58,960 nt of DNA from Pelagophyceae sp. CCMP2097 (lineage: Eukaryota > Sar > Pelagophyceae), in contig MU657179.1 in assembly GCA_026770575.1 (NCBI GenBank), positions 45,003-103,962 on the forward strand. Reading direction: 5' to 3'. The notes under the pieces are model-generated. The model was not told the origin of the DNA, made no database searches, and worked only from the letters and a program-made list of their open reading frames with translations. Each line of letters starts with the position of its first letter. The stretch's first letter is position 1. Of the stretch, positions 18,942-29,880 are shown in pieces. The position numbers were made by a program, and so were the translations under genes.

Positions 18942-20854
18942 ATGGCGTCCGAGGACGTGGTCGCGATGGCGTCCGAGGACGTGGTCCTGCGGCTGCTGGA
19001 CGACGACGCGCTCGTGACGGTGTGCAAGTGGCTTGGGGTAACCGACGCCGAGAAGACAAGGCGGACCTGCGCCCACCCGCGTCGACCTTTGCCGTGACCC
19101 GCCGTTCTTCTCCGTCAACGCCCGAGCGGCCAACTGTCGAGGGGCGCATGGACCCCAGATCGACCGCCCCGGAGACGCGCCTCGTATACAGGCGCGCGGT
19201 TTCTCGAGGTCACGAGCCGAGATTCCGTGAGCCTCTCTCTGGAGATTCGCCTGGCACGGCGGCGTGCGTCGTCGGCTGCTCTGGACCGCCGCCTTTGCAG
19301 GTCTGGAAGCCTTTGTGCCAGCGGCGGTGGGCGAAACGGCGCCAAACGTCGGACTGGACGGCTGCGGCCACGCAAGCGGCGGCGGCCGCGCCGCGCAACG
19401 CGGGGTCCTGGCGCGCGAGCTATGTGCAAAACGAGGGCGTCATCCACAAAAAGGGGCTGCCCGTCTTCGCCATGAACGCCAGGCTCCAGATTGGGGGTGC
19501 GTCTCGCCGGATTACGGGTTTCTCAGACGCGCGCACCCACACGAGAACTCTTGAGGATGGAGAGCTGCCATGATGGAGGCGGTGCCGTCCAGCGCGTCAT
19601 GCCGCACGCAGGTCGCTACGACTTGCACTTTTTCGAGTGAGCTCGCTTTGGCCACTGTCGCGCGCGCCCTCGACCGCTCCCGGCAGGCCGCGGTACCGCT
19701 GGCTCGTGCACCGCGCCGTGCACGACCACAACTCGCACTTTGTCTTCTGCGTGCAATGGCCAGAGTCGCGGTCCGACAAGGCGTGACAGACTCGAATGTG
19801 CACAAAGCGGCGGCGGCAACGCTGGGAAGGCTGGGAGATGACCGTCCTCTGGGCAAGACGGTCCACCGCCGAGTAGGCAGCCGGCTATGCCGGGCCCCGA
19901 CTCGGCAAAGTACTCTTGGCTCTGCCAGGTTTGCAAATACGATGACGTCGGTCATATTTGACCTTGCTCCGTAGGCGCAGAACGTGGAACAAATGGCAGA
20001 TGGACGAGCCAACATCTCCGCCGTGCCCGTCGCGCGCGTGGCGCTGGAAGACTTTTGGTGCGTTTGAGCGCGGAGGCCTCTTTGGGTTGGCTTTTGGGGG
20101 GTTGGCTTTTCGGGAGCTGCGGCGATTTACGAGCGCATGCGGCGATTTACGGGCGCATTCTTTTCTTGCACGGGCGTGATCCCTCGATGCTTGTATCTTC
20201 GTGAAACGGCCGCGGTCAGGAACGAACCGGTGCCCTACGACCTCCGCGCGCCACAGCTCGGCGTCGCCAACATCGAGGTTCTTGCGGCGTCCTCAGGTCG
20301 CGGTGAAAACTCTTCACATCGAGCGCCGACGCTTGCGGGCGGCCGCGTCGTCGCACGCGAGGACGCCTCATCTTTAGGAGCTCGCCGCCGCGCCGAGGGG
20401 CCCCAAGGTTCCTCAAGCTGCGCGGGCGCCGCGGCGCGCGCCGCCCGGCGGCATGCCCGGCGGCATGCCCGGCGCTGGGACGCAGCAGCTCGACGTCGAG
20501 GCGCTGGAAAACATCAACATCGAGACGCTCGAGCACAGCGGCCCGCCGCGGCGTCGTCGGGAAGCCCGGACGATGGCCAGGGTGGTGTTGTGAGCGGCAT
20601 CTCCCGGCCGTGGGTCGCAGAGATGCCCCGATGGTGGACTGAGGGCGACGACGGCGTGCATTTGTGGTCTAGGTTTGCTGCAGCTCTTTTTCTCCCAGCA
20701 GCTCCGGTTTGAGCAGCAGCTCCGCGTCATGGAACTCCTCATGGCGGCCAACGGCGATGGCGACGCGGACGAAGACGACGACGACGACGACAACGAACTG
20801 GACGACGAGGGCGACGACGAGAGCGAGGCCGACGACGGAGTGCGGGACGAGTGA
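18942..20854 (+). CDS. F-box protein, multi-exon
   Basis: The start at 18942 reads MASEDVVAMASEDVVLRLLD, where a 24-bp tandem duplication doubles MASEDVV. The F-box continues DDALVTVCKWLGVTDAEKTRRTC, then across introns ARFLEVTSRDS (about 19191) and VWKPLCQRRWAKRRQ (about 19301), a typical F-box end. Such proteins link substrates to SCF ubiquitin ligases. Later exons, each bounded by GT/AG, give WRASYVQNEGVIHKKG, PRYRWLVHRAVHDHNSHFVF, WEMTVLWARRSTAE, AQNVEQMADGRANISAVPVA, RNEPVPYDLRAPQLGVANIE, a Met-Pro-Gly stretch with GGMPGGMPG, and an acidic Asp/Glu tail ending at 20852-20854. The substrate-binding part is not recognised. Exon joins are approximate but every segment is in an open, non-repetitive frame. 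Confidence 0.65.
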
Positions 20855-21513
20855 GCCCCGCGCAGGCACCGCAGACGAACCCTCGACGATGCGATGGCCG
20901 CAAAGCCCGCAACCCACTAACACCCGGCAGCTCCGATTCGTGGCCACGGTTGAAGACGATCGATGCCCACAAACGTGCCGACCCGGAATGACCGGGTCAT
21001 CCCAGTCTTGTACATATCCTGATACATCTCCCGACCCACGCGCCGGATACGGTAGCCAAAATCTTCAGAAGCGATCGCGCGCGTCTTTCGATGGAAACGT
21101 CTCGAGCCGACTCGAGGCCAGGGATGGCCGCGAGGTCCGACGAGGACGATCCGGGCCTCGCGCCGGGTCTGCTGGAGACTCGGTGGCCGAAGAGGACGCG
21201 CGGGTGAGGCGTGAGGGTTGGGGCGTCGACGCCTTTCCGATTTTTGTGGTTCCAAGCGCCTTCGTGACCTTCGATTCGGTTCAGCGCTCTCAGCATCGAG
21301 TCCCCCTGGCTCCTTCTTCTATCATGCACTCCACAGCTTCTCGGAGCAACCAAACCGCAAGCCGACCCTCAACACAGCCTCTTACCTTGGAAATGCCCTG
21401 AAATACTCTAAAATACTCTCAAAATACCAAGAATTTACTATTACAACCCCCACCGCTATAGCGCTATCGCTGCCGCGGTTGCACGGGTTGCGCTTCCCCG
21501 CGGTCGTGCCGGC
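20855..21513. other. intergenic stretch without recognised gene
   Basis: The 3' flank of the F-box gene and 5' flank of the esterase. A lower-GC section at 21370-21450 (with AAATACTCTAAAATACTCTC) precedes the esterase start and is the likely promoter. Nothing else is supported. Confidence 0.5.
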
Positions 21514-23836
21514 ATGGTCGTGTCGGGCAGGATCGCCTTATGGTGGGTGCTGTGGTGGGCGTATACGGGCGTCCATGCTGCCGGGAAGCCCGCGGCGGCT
21601 CGCAGCGGCCGGGATGCCCGCGGCCCAGCGCGGCGGCGCGTGCCGCCGCGCGCTTCAACGGCGGCGCCGCGCGGGCGGTCCGACCGGGCCATCGAGTGCG
21701 CTCCCGATGTCCGCGGCCTGCCATCCTTTGAAGGCTGGCCGACTGGCGTCAACGCGGCCGACGTGAACACGACGGCGCCTCTTCTCCAGTCTTGTGTAAA
21801 CGGCGACGGGGCCAAGTTCCGCAAGCTCTACAAAGGCGCCTTTGGGCCGGACCAGCACAAGCCGCCTTTGTTCAACTCGGAGTTCTTTCAAGATGTTTCC
21901 TGCCGCTTCTACGGCGCGCATCTCACTTCGGGTGAGTGCACGACAGTACAAGTGCCAGTCTTATCCCGTAAATAGGCTGCGAGCCCTACTCCGTCGGCTC
22001 GCGCGTCGGATCCGGCGCCCGAGGACCACGCGGGAGGCGAGCCCGACGAGGAAGGCGAGCCCGCAAGAGTCGCGAGAGGGACCGCGCCGGAGATGCTGGA
22101 TGTGCATCTTCAACGGCCACTGGATGTGCATCTTCGACGGCCAAAGGCCGACTCCGAATAGGTCTCGCGGTGGGGTGGCTTGGACTTTGGCGTCACCAAC
22201 GTTTCCGTTCTCAACGGCCACGTTGCGTTCGACCTCGAGGGATTGCTCCATAACCCGCCGCCGGCGCTGACGCAAAAGTTGCAAGAAGACGGCCAGCCCC
22301 TCTTCTCCCTCGTTTCGCGCCTCCGGAGCGGTGGAAACATCGCTTCCGTGAATCTCGATCGAATCGGCAGCCGCAACCCACAGGACCGGGAACGCGGCGC
22401 AAACCCAAAGGAACCGCAAACCCACCGCGGCGCAACGTTCAAAGGAACCGCGGCGTGCCCCGCGTCGGGCAAGCACCTACTCGAAATCCTCTTTTCCTGG
22501 CTCACGGCGAGCCCCGCGCCCCTGAAACGCAAAGGCTGGTTCCATTCGCAGCTCGTCTACGCGGCCCCGATCTTCTGCGACGCCGCTATTGAGGCGCCGG
22601 AACCGCGCGTCTCCTGCGCCACCAAAGCCGGCGCCGCGGCCTTGAACGCCGCGGCGCACGCGGCGAAGCGGCCGAAGCGCGGCGACGGCGCCTGGTGGGC
22701 CCGGGACGGCGGCCTTGTCGGGGACCCAGCCTTCATTTTTGACGACGTCGGCTACAACACCATGACCTACAAACCGCACGCCTGCGACATCCAGTTCGTT
22801 GCCTCCTCGGGGGCGGCGGCGGCCGAAAGCGTGGCACCACAGCAGGATTGCGACGTAGGTATTACGCGAGCCGCCGGGCTTTCCGTTTGGCGACGCCGAA
22901 GCGCGGCAGCCACGCTATTCTTGGCTTGACCGCGGGCGACTCGCTGGGCCGCGAGCTCTGGACGAACTTGGCGCTGCTCCTCGGCGGGGCCGGTCTGAGC
23001 TTGGACGGCCGCGATATGCGAAACGCGGCGTCGTACAAGGACCCTATTCTCCGGTTCGGGCCGAGCGAGGGCGGGCCTCAAGATGGCGTTGAACTCCGCC
23101 AGGTCGCCTGGCCCGGCCACTTGCCGACGGCGGGCACTCTGAGCTGGATTTATGCACCGTCTGTGCTCTACGCTCTCGCTTTCCTGGGCGGGACCGACGC
23201 TTCCATGGTAGATAAGTTCGCCGCATCGTGCTTCAAGAGCCTCGGGCGGCAGATCGGGCGCTGCGTGGTCTATTTGAATCCTACCTATCACAAGGAGGAT
23301 TATCGAATCGCGATGAACGAAAGACTCTCGGGCGAATCCATCGTCGACGACGACAAAATCCGGAAACGGGAACAATCGAACCCACTCCTCAAGCTCCGGC
23401 GAGAGTCCGTCGGCGCCGTCGTGCACATGTTTAGAGCGCGGGCAAAGGCGCTCAACTTGAGCGTGGTGGATGGGGAGCGACTCACCGCCGACCGCTGGGA
23501 CGCGAGACGCCGCGCCATCGTGGAAAGCCTGGAAACGCCGCCGGCAAGAGAGGCCGACGCGAGCGGCATCAGGGGCTAGACGCGCGTCGCCGCCGTCAGA
23601 ATCCTTTCGGCGTCGTTGCCTTTCGACGAGATCATATTTAGGCGACTTGGGACGGCGGCCACTACACGCGCAACGTCGACTGGTCGCAGCCCGGCACGGG
23701 CGCCGGCTTCAATTTGACGTGGCAGGGTGGTGTCTCGCGGACCGCCGCCGTCCTTTTCCTGAACCACGCCGCCGCCGCGCACTCACAAATGGTCGAAAAC
23801 GAAGAGGCCGCCGCGGAGAGAAACTCAATGCGATAA
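21514..23836 (+). CDS. secreted SGNH/PC-esterase-like acyl esterase
   Basis: The start at 21514 gives a signal peptide, MVVSGRIALWWVLWWAYTGVHA. Ectodomain exons follow: CAPDVRGLPSFEGWPTGVNA, NSEFFQDVSCRFYGAHLTSG (donor about 21932), GLDFGVTNVSVLNGHVAFDL (about 22173) and PAFIFDDVGYNTMTYKPHAC. An intron from about 22855 (GTAGGT to CGGCAG) leads to HAILGLTAGDSLGRELWTNL, whose GDS is the SGNH block I nucleophile as in PC-esterase (TBL/CASD1) proteins. The last exon, TWDGGHYTRNVDWSQPGTGA (about 23651), supplies the DxxH block V pair. The stop is TAA at 23834. A lumenal or extracellular O-acyl transfer or removal on glycans is inferred. About 620 residues; internal splice sites between 21930 and 22180 are approximate. 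Confidence 0.75.
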
Positions 23837-24097
23837 GGCCGGAATGTGGTCCGTGGTGGCACGGCGGGGCGCTGTGGCTCCTGGTCTGTCTGACCCGACG
23901 TGGTTCTAGCCTCTTTGAGGCTGCTCGACTCCAGAGGGTTCGTTGAGCGCCCAGACTCGGCTGCAGAGCGTGCTGGACGTGGTGCCTCGGCCGCCTCGCG
24001 GGCAAGTGGACGAGCGGCGTGTTGGCGTACACGCTGGGCCCCCAGTTACCCCCGGGGGTCGCTTTGCGAGGGAGGGTTGTCCGTCATTGACTACGGG

Positions 24098-24105
24098 TAT
24101 ATATA
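24098..24105 (+). promoter_or_regulatory. TATA-like element upstream of 5S rRNA
   Basis: TATATATA sits 22-29 bp before the inferred 5S start, the spacing used by TATA-dependent Pol III promoters. The surroundings are otherwise GC-rich. Confidence 0.6.
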
Positions 24106-24126
24106 CCATTTGCGCACATCATAACG

Positions 24127-24245
24127 TAAGCTCGGCCACATCATCCGGATAGCACCACTTCCCGTCAGCTCATTGAAGTCAAGCCGGTTCGAGCCTGGTC
24201 AGTACGACGGTGGGTGACCACGTCGGAACTCCGGGTGCGACCTTA
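24127..24245 (+). rRNA. 5S ribosomal RNA
   Basis: Recognisable by the universal 5S core: CCCGTCAGCTCATTGAAGTC followed by AAGC (5' half and box A), then GCCTGGTCAGTACGACGGTG and GGTGACCACGTCGGAACTCC (box C region and loop E). The terminal stem pairs AAGCTCG (24128-24134) with CGACCTT (24238-24244) with one mismatch, giving about 117 nt, the expected size. A TATA box lies upstream and a T6 run follows at 24246-24251, a Pol III stop. It is a solitary copy between protein genes. The one stem mismatch leaves a small chance that it is a pseudogene. Confidence 0.85.
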
Positions 24246-24251
24246 TTTTTT
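24246..24251 (+). terminator. Pol III T-run terminator
   Basis: Six T immediately after the 5S 3' end. Confidence 0.7.
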
Positions 24252-24738
24252 AATCAATTTAATAAAAGGATTTAATCAAATCTTTCTTATGGCCCTTTTT
24301 GTTGCACAAAATTGTCTCGCGACCGACGCGACGGGACGTGATCGCCTTGCCTTGCAGGATTTGATTAGCGATTAAACCTCGCTGCCGAGCCTCACTAGGC
24401 GGTCGGGCCATCCCTGGCCGTCAACCCTGCCTGTCCCGCCCCATTGGGCTGCCTCGCGTGGTGTTCGTGTGGGTGTTGGTTCTCGGTGCCAGGCGCCTCA
24501 ACGCTTCGCTCTCGGTGGGGAAGAGGTAGCTGGCGGTTCTTGCGATCGCCAAACAAGCCGTCTCGCCGCTCAAATGATTTGATCCAGCCTCTTGTGTCTC
24601 GTCTTATTGCTATAACATTGGCCCGGCCGAGCCGCGCTCCGACAGCCGGGTGGACTTCTTCGTCGCACGCCGGGCGACTGGCCGTCCTCTCACACCTTGA
24701 CAGGCTTTATTGGACGGTATTACCCTTGAGAGGCTTTG
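24252..24738. other. spacer between 5S rRNA and mTERF gene
   Basis: Bases 24250-24300 are AT-rich (AATTTAATAAAAGGATTTAA), unlike the rest of the window. No gene or RNA is recognised. The mTERF 3' end overlaps the far side through a tandem duplication. Confidence 0.5.
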
Positions 24739-24757
24739 TTAGACAGTATTATCGTAG
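24702..24757. repeat. 29-bp imperfect tandem duplication across the mTERF stop codon
   Basis: AGGCTTTATTGGACGGTATT at 24702 and AGGCTTTGTTAGACAGTATT at 24731 begin adjacent units. The minus-strand stop TAA (24741-24739) lies in the second unit. Confidence 0.85.
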
Positions 24758-26623
24758 TACCCGCCCTGCACCAACCGCGGGAACGGCGGCGCCTCGTCCG
24801 CGGACCTGGCCCCCGGCGTCTCGCCGGCGGCGGGCCGCGGAAGCGGCGGCGGCCGCGGCGCCTTGGCGGCGGTCCGCGGCGCCTCGTCGGCGTCTGGTCG
24901 CCTCGTCGTTCTTCGCGGCGGGGCCTTGGCATTGCGTTTCGGCGCCGGCGCGCGCGGCGAGGGTTCCGTTTCGCGGCGTTTCGCGGCGGCCAAAGCGACG
25001 AACTGCTTCTTGAAGACTGCGTACTGCGGCGCCGGGTCGCGGCCGTCTTGGCCCGCGAATCTGCGCGCAAACTCGTCGTCTGACAGCGTCAGCGCGGTGG
25101 CGAGGCCGACGACGGCGAGGGAGATTCTAGAGTACTGCGCCAAGTACGCCGCCCGGGGCGCGATAATCGTCTCGAGCGGATAACTGAAAAACGCCGGGAA
25201 CCGAACAATGTCGAAGATTGATAAAGCGTGGCGGACGGCAAAGGCCATCTTCGGTCGGAGATTCGACTCCACGTCGTAGGCCAGCACGGGCGGGATGCGC
25301 GTCACGAATCTGGGGACGCTGTTCACCCCGATCTCCCTCAAAAAGTCGACACTTGAACGCATCATCTCGACGTCAACTCCGAGGAGGGACGGGAACGCTC
25401 GCAAAATCATCTTGACGTCCTTATCGCCTATGTCCAAGTCGCCGCGTAAAAAATCCAAAGCGGGCAGCATCGTCGCGTTGGCGTTGAGGCCCAGCAGCAG
25501 AGGGAACGACTCTACCACTTTGGCGACGTCGGGCTTCTCCGACACGCCCGCGTCCCGCAAAAGCGCCAGCGGCTCGGCGAGCTGGTCCGGGTCGGCCAGT
25601 AAAGCCTGCGGGTACGCGCGAATGATCGTCTCCATGCGGCCGCCGGGCTGGAGGCCGCACTCCTGCATGATAAAGTCTGCCGCAGGTCGCAGAGTGCCGC
25701 CCACCGAGGCGGCCAAAAGCCACGGGGCCTGCCTATAAAGCGACCCGAGCCTGTCCACGGCGCAGCCGACGCCGATTAAAAAGTCGGTGACCGCCAACAG
25801 CTGCGCCATCTCGAGCGACAAGAGCTGCGGCCAGCGGACGACCATTTCCCGGACGTGCTTGGGGCGCACGCCCACGCAGCTCAGAAAAGCAACCGTGTCC
25901 ACCATCGCAGACGTCGCCGACGGCGGCCTGCGCGAGATGGGACCGCCGTTGGCCGTCGCCAGCACGGCGGGGCAGACGCCCGTGTCGTAGATCGGGGGCG
26001 ACAGAGAGCGCGGCGCCAGCGAGGCGTCTGTGCGCGCCACTTTCCTGATCTCGCACCTTTTCAGCTGCAGCGTCTCGCGCAGGTAGTCAATCGAGTCGCG
26101 CAGCTCGGCTGACTCTGCGCCGAGGAGCCGGGGCCAGGCGAGGAGGAGCTTTGCGACTTCAGAGCCCGTAAACCCAGCGTCGTCGACGAGCCAAGCTAAA
26201 ACAGCCTCCGGGTCGTTCGGGTCCGGCGCTGCGCGCTCCTCGGAGACCTGCCGCGCCAGCACGTCGCGGATCTCCGTCGAGGTCCTACAGAGAAGAGCGT
26301 CGGGTCGACGCTCTGACGGGTCAAAGGTCTCCACGAGGCCCGCGATTAGACGCCGCTTCTCGCGCGCCGCTCGACTCGAGGATCTCGGTCACGGCGGTCG
26401 CGTAGGACGGCGGCGCGCCGAAGAGGAAGGTGTCTTCTTCTGTGGGCGTGGCGTTTAGTTGGACGTCTCGGCGGACGCGGTGCTTGCCGGCGCCGCGCGG
26501 CTGCGCGCGTTGCCGGGCGCTTGGGGCCGGCGCGCGGTCGATTCGGAGCGCGGAAATGCCGCCGGAGAGCGCCCAGAGCCAGAGCGCGGGGACCGCCATC
26601 GTGCAGAAGAAGGCGATGCGCAC
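24739..26623 (-). CDS. mTERF family protein with organellar presequence (apparent frameshift)
   Basis: The main frame (from 26334 down to the TAA at 24739) holds serial mTERF motifs of about 35 residues, such as GFTGSEVAKLLLAWPRLLG, VREMVVRWPQLLSLEMAQLL, MILRAFPSLLGVDVEMMRSS and PRFVTRIPPVLAYDVESNLR, the helical repeats of mitochondrial or plastid transcription termination factors that bind nucleic acid. A basic Arg/Pro/Ala tail follows. Upstream, in another frame, the minus strand encodes MRIAFFCTMAVPALWLWALS and GGISALRIDRAPAPSARQRA, a signal plus transit-like leader, ending EILESSGARE. Reading on with a +1 shift near 26350 gives KRRLIAGLVETFDPSERR. No intron fits between them, so an indel in the sequence (error or mutation) is suspected. 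The leader suggests plastid import. Confidence 0.85.
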
Positions 26624-26889
26624 ACTCGCGCGTGGCCCTGTTCAGCGGCGTGGCGGTGGCCCTGTCGGCAGGCGGCCTGCGCGCTGCTTTGCGCCTTTGC
26701 GTGCGCCGCGGGGGGCCAACTCCGGCTGGCGGGATCACGCGGCAACGCGGAGGGGCAGTCAGTCACGTGGGATCCGATCGCGCCTCGGACTGAGGAAGCT
26801 CTCTCTCTACAATTGTATCTCGAGAAGGCGAGGGCGTGGGGGACTGAAGGGCTTTCGGCGTTTCGGGCGGGCCGCGCGGCGGCGAGGCC

Positions 26890-27704
26890 ATGTTCGCGAG
26901 CCTGCTGCGCTGCCGCGCGGCCGCCGGGCGCGGCGCCGTCGGCGTGGTGCGCCTGGCGCAGCGGTCCGTCTCGAAGCAAAATGGGTGGGGCATGCCGCCC
27001 ATCCCCATGGACGACGCCTTACCCGTACGTCCATGCAACTATGCAAACCCTCGCCGTGATTCTCGTCATTGATACCGCGCAGAACGGCACCATGATCGGG
27101 AAAGTCGTAAGCGACAAGGTGCGCCTTGCATCCCGCGTATCCGTCTCCCGCCGCCCGCCGCGGGCCCACGCCTTATTATAGATGCAAAAGACGGTCAACG
27201 TCGCCATCGTCCGCCTGCATGCGCCGCACCCAAAGTACCACAAGCGCTTTAAGTATACACGCAAGTTCATGGCCCACGACGAGAGCGAGGTGCGTCTGCA
27301 AAGGCCGCATCGCGGGCCCTGCACGCTTCTCTGCGTAGCAATGCGGCATCGGCGACACCGTACGGATAACGCCGTGAGTGATGCCGCGTCGTGCGACTGC
27401 CCCTAACCTCGCTTCCGTCAGGTGCCGGCCTTTGTCCAAGAGGAAGCACTTCATGGTGCAGGCGATCATGCGGCGAGCGCCGATTGACATCCGCGTCTTC
27501 GGCGTGATCAAGGAGGCGAAACTGGATATCGAGCTTCGAAACCCGGCGCAAAAGCCGACGGGTGAGGCGCACAAGTCAAAGACCAAGACCAAGTCCAAGG
27601 ACAAATCCAAGCAGATCCTGGCCGTCACGCCCATGGCGCCGAAGAAGGGACCGCGTGGGATAGAGACGGACTCAAAGCCCCAGACACTCATCCGCAGGCG
27701 CTAG
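26890..27704 (+). CDS. mitochondrial ribosomal protein uS17m (S17)
   Basis: Five exons: 26890-27024, 27083-27118, 27182-27289, 27339-27373 and 27422-27704, all with GT-AG introns of 48-63 nt. Exon 1 encodes an Arg-rich mitochondrial presequence MFASLLRCRAAAGRGAVGVV. The uS17 core then reads GTMIGKVVSDKMQKTVNVAI, HPKYHKRFKYTRKFMAHDES, CGIGDTVRITPCRPLSKRKH and FMV, the 16S/12S-binding OB fold of the small ribosomal subunit. A basic Lys/Ser/Thr tail of about 60 residues extends beyond bacterial S17. It is divergent from the mTERF gene (266 bp between leaders). Exon joins are exact and keep the frame throughout, so this is among the most secure models here. Confidence 0.93.
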
Positions 27705-28067
27705 CCCGATGCGAGAGGCGGGGCAACCCGCGCACTTGACCGGCCGGGCGAGCCGGCTTCCCGTTTTAAAGGGGTGGATCCTAACACTTCCGCAGATGCA
27801 CCTCGCGAGTCGCACCGACGCGGAGCCTGCCTGCCGGACGTCCCAGATGACCCAATCGGCGAGTCAGAATCCGAAAGTTGAGACGATCCTTGCTTTTAAA
27901 AGCGCTTCCCCGACCGCCGTCGCGAGCCACCGGCGCACGGAGGACGCCCGCCGGACCGCGCAGGGCGCGCGGGGAAGACTCCGTGTCGCGCGTATAGCCT
28001 CAGTTCCACAAGGGCTTGCGTGCCCGACCGGAGGAGGTCTTTCATCTCGGGGCGCTTCTGTTCCACG
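27705..28067. other. intergenic stretch
   Basis: Separates uS17m from the PcfJ-like gene. It includes TTTTAAAGGGG at 27762 and CTTTTAAAAGCG at about 27892, the only AT-rich spots, possible promoter elements. No gene is recognised. Confidence 0.4.
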
Positions 28068-29701
28068 ATGGGCGTCCATGAGTGGGCGCGGCGGGCGAAG
28101 TGGGCTTTGAAGCCGCCGCCCGGGGAGCAGCGCCCGCGCGCCTCGCCGCTGCGGCGCGCCTCTCCGGTGTGGCGTTCGCCGTCGACGTCTTCAGCGGCTG
28201 CGTCGCCGTCGACGTCGTCCGCGTCGCAGCCGCATTCGCCGCGTCCAACGTCGCCTTATTCGGGCCACGCGCCGCGGCGGCCGTCGGACGAGTGAGTCGC
28301 GCTCTGCCGAGGAGGGACCGTCCTCGCCGCCACGCCTCTGATAGGCTCCGGCGTCGCTTGGCGGCGGCGGCGGCGGCGGCGGCGGCGCTGCCGGACGCCG
28401 GCGCGCCGAAGGCGCTTTGGGCGCGGCTGCGCAAACTGCCCGCGCGGCCGTTCTTCGCGTCGCTGGAAGGCATGGTGGCGAACTATTCCAACTTGTTTAC
28501 AAGGAACGCTGAGGACGTCTCAAACGGCGTCGCAAACTGGGAGGCCGCGGTCCGACTGCGCCTCGACGACGTCCTCGCACCGCCGAAAGCGCACGTCTCG
28601 ACGCTGAGGTCTTTTAAATGGGAAGAGCGGTTCGTGCTCTGGGCCGCGACGACTGATTTGCAAATTAGAGGCCTGCCGGGCTTCGACGTGGCGATAGTCT
28701 ACGACGAAATCTTCGAGATGAAAGGTCTGGCGGTGCCGAGCCGCGACGATGAAAAGGCGCGGATGTTGGATGACTTTCCTGCGGGGTCGTTATTGGAACC
28801 GGCCAACAAACTCCGCCTGAAGAACCCAACTCGATGGGGCAAACGCTTCGCGAAGAAGTGGGAGGCCATCCCCTGCCTCGCCGACGCTTCGAGCGAATTC
28901 GACGTGGTTGCGTTCTACTCGGAGCATGCGGAGGTGTCGAGGCTCGAAACCGTGCCCTGGACGCAGCCCGACGTCTGGATCCTCTCGCCAACCGAACTCC
29001 AAGCGCGCGGCCACTTCCCGAACATCTTCGCCGGGTTGTCCGCCGCGAACGACCCGCGCGAGTCCTCGGAGTCGTCGGACTCGAGGGCGGCCGAGTACTT
29101 GGAAACGCTCCGGATCCTTTCCGCGCTCCTCACCCTCGACGACCAAGACGCACGAAAAAGGCACCTCGTACGGCACCACGCCGCGTGGGACCACGCCTCG
29201 AATGGTTGCTGCCTCGGCGAAGTGTTGCGGTGCAACACTTCGGAGATTGCGTCGGAATTGGCCCCGTCGGAACTCGTCGACGCTCTCCGCGAGCGGGCGC
29301 GCCAAGACATCAAGCCCGACGTGCGCTACGACCTCGACGACTTGCCGGACACGGCCGACCTCGTCGTGCTCCGGAGCAAACGCGAATTGGACGCCGCGGG
29401 CAGGGCGCTGGACACGTGCGCCCTCTCGCACGCCGACGCAGTCGAGAAAGGCGACTGCGTCCTATTGGTGCTGCGCAGTGACAAAGGCGCGCCATTCGCC
29501 ATTGGCGACTTCCGCACAAAGGCGGGGCAGTGGGTCTCGATCCGCGAGGCCCGCGGGGGCACGCCAAACGCCGAGACGCGGGCCGCGTTCACCGGCACCA
29601 CCGCCAAAATGCGGGCCTGGGCCGAAGGCGCCGCCCGAAAGCGAAAAAGAAGAGAAGAGTACCAGGCCCCCACAATCTACTTCCGGCCGCGGATCCGGTG
29701 A
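28068..29701 (+). CDS. large protein with PcfJ-like C-terminal domain
   Basis: The model starts at ATG 28068 (MGVHEWARRAKWALKPPPGE) and needs a 53-nt intron (28292-28344, GTGAGT to ATAG, phase 2) to enter the long frame [20 protein letters not shown]. The middle is rich in Trp and acidic residues (SFKWEERFVLWAATTDLQIR, VPWTQPDVWILSPTELQARG). Near the C terminus LDTCALSHADAVEKGDCVLL, VLRSDKGAPFAIGDFRTKAG and WVSIREARGGTPNAETRAAF follow the pattern of PcfJ-like proteins (conserved Cys, Ala-x-x-V, Gly-x-Cys, Arg, Pro, then Arg-Gly). That family was first named from conjugative plasmids and phages; function is unclear. A basic KRKRR tail follows. The PcfJ assignment is tentative. The stop is at 29699. 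Confidence 0.65.
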
Positions 29702-29880
29702 ACCAAGGCGCTGACGACGTTGCGTTGCGGCCTCAGGGCCGACCTTTGTGCAACCTCCGTCCTGATGACCGGCCTCCGTGTGATGACACACACACACACT
29801 ACGGCTCGCTAAAAGATTAACCAAAGTACCGGCCCCCGGGCGCTTTCTACCCGCAGCGGGCGCCGCCCGGGTCGCGCTGC
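29702..29880. other. short spacer with CA microsatellite
   Basis: ACACACACACACAC at about 29785-29800 lies between the PcfJ-like stop and the RING-H2 start. Nothing else is seen. Confidence 0.6.

Noticed and set aside
28082..28291. GTG start at 28082 for the PcfJ-like protein
   Set aside because: A nuclear gene needs ATG; ATG 28068 with a 53-nt intron restores the same downstream frame.
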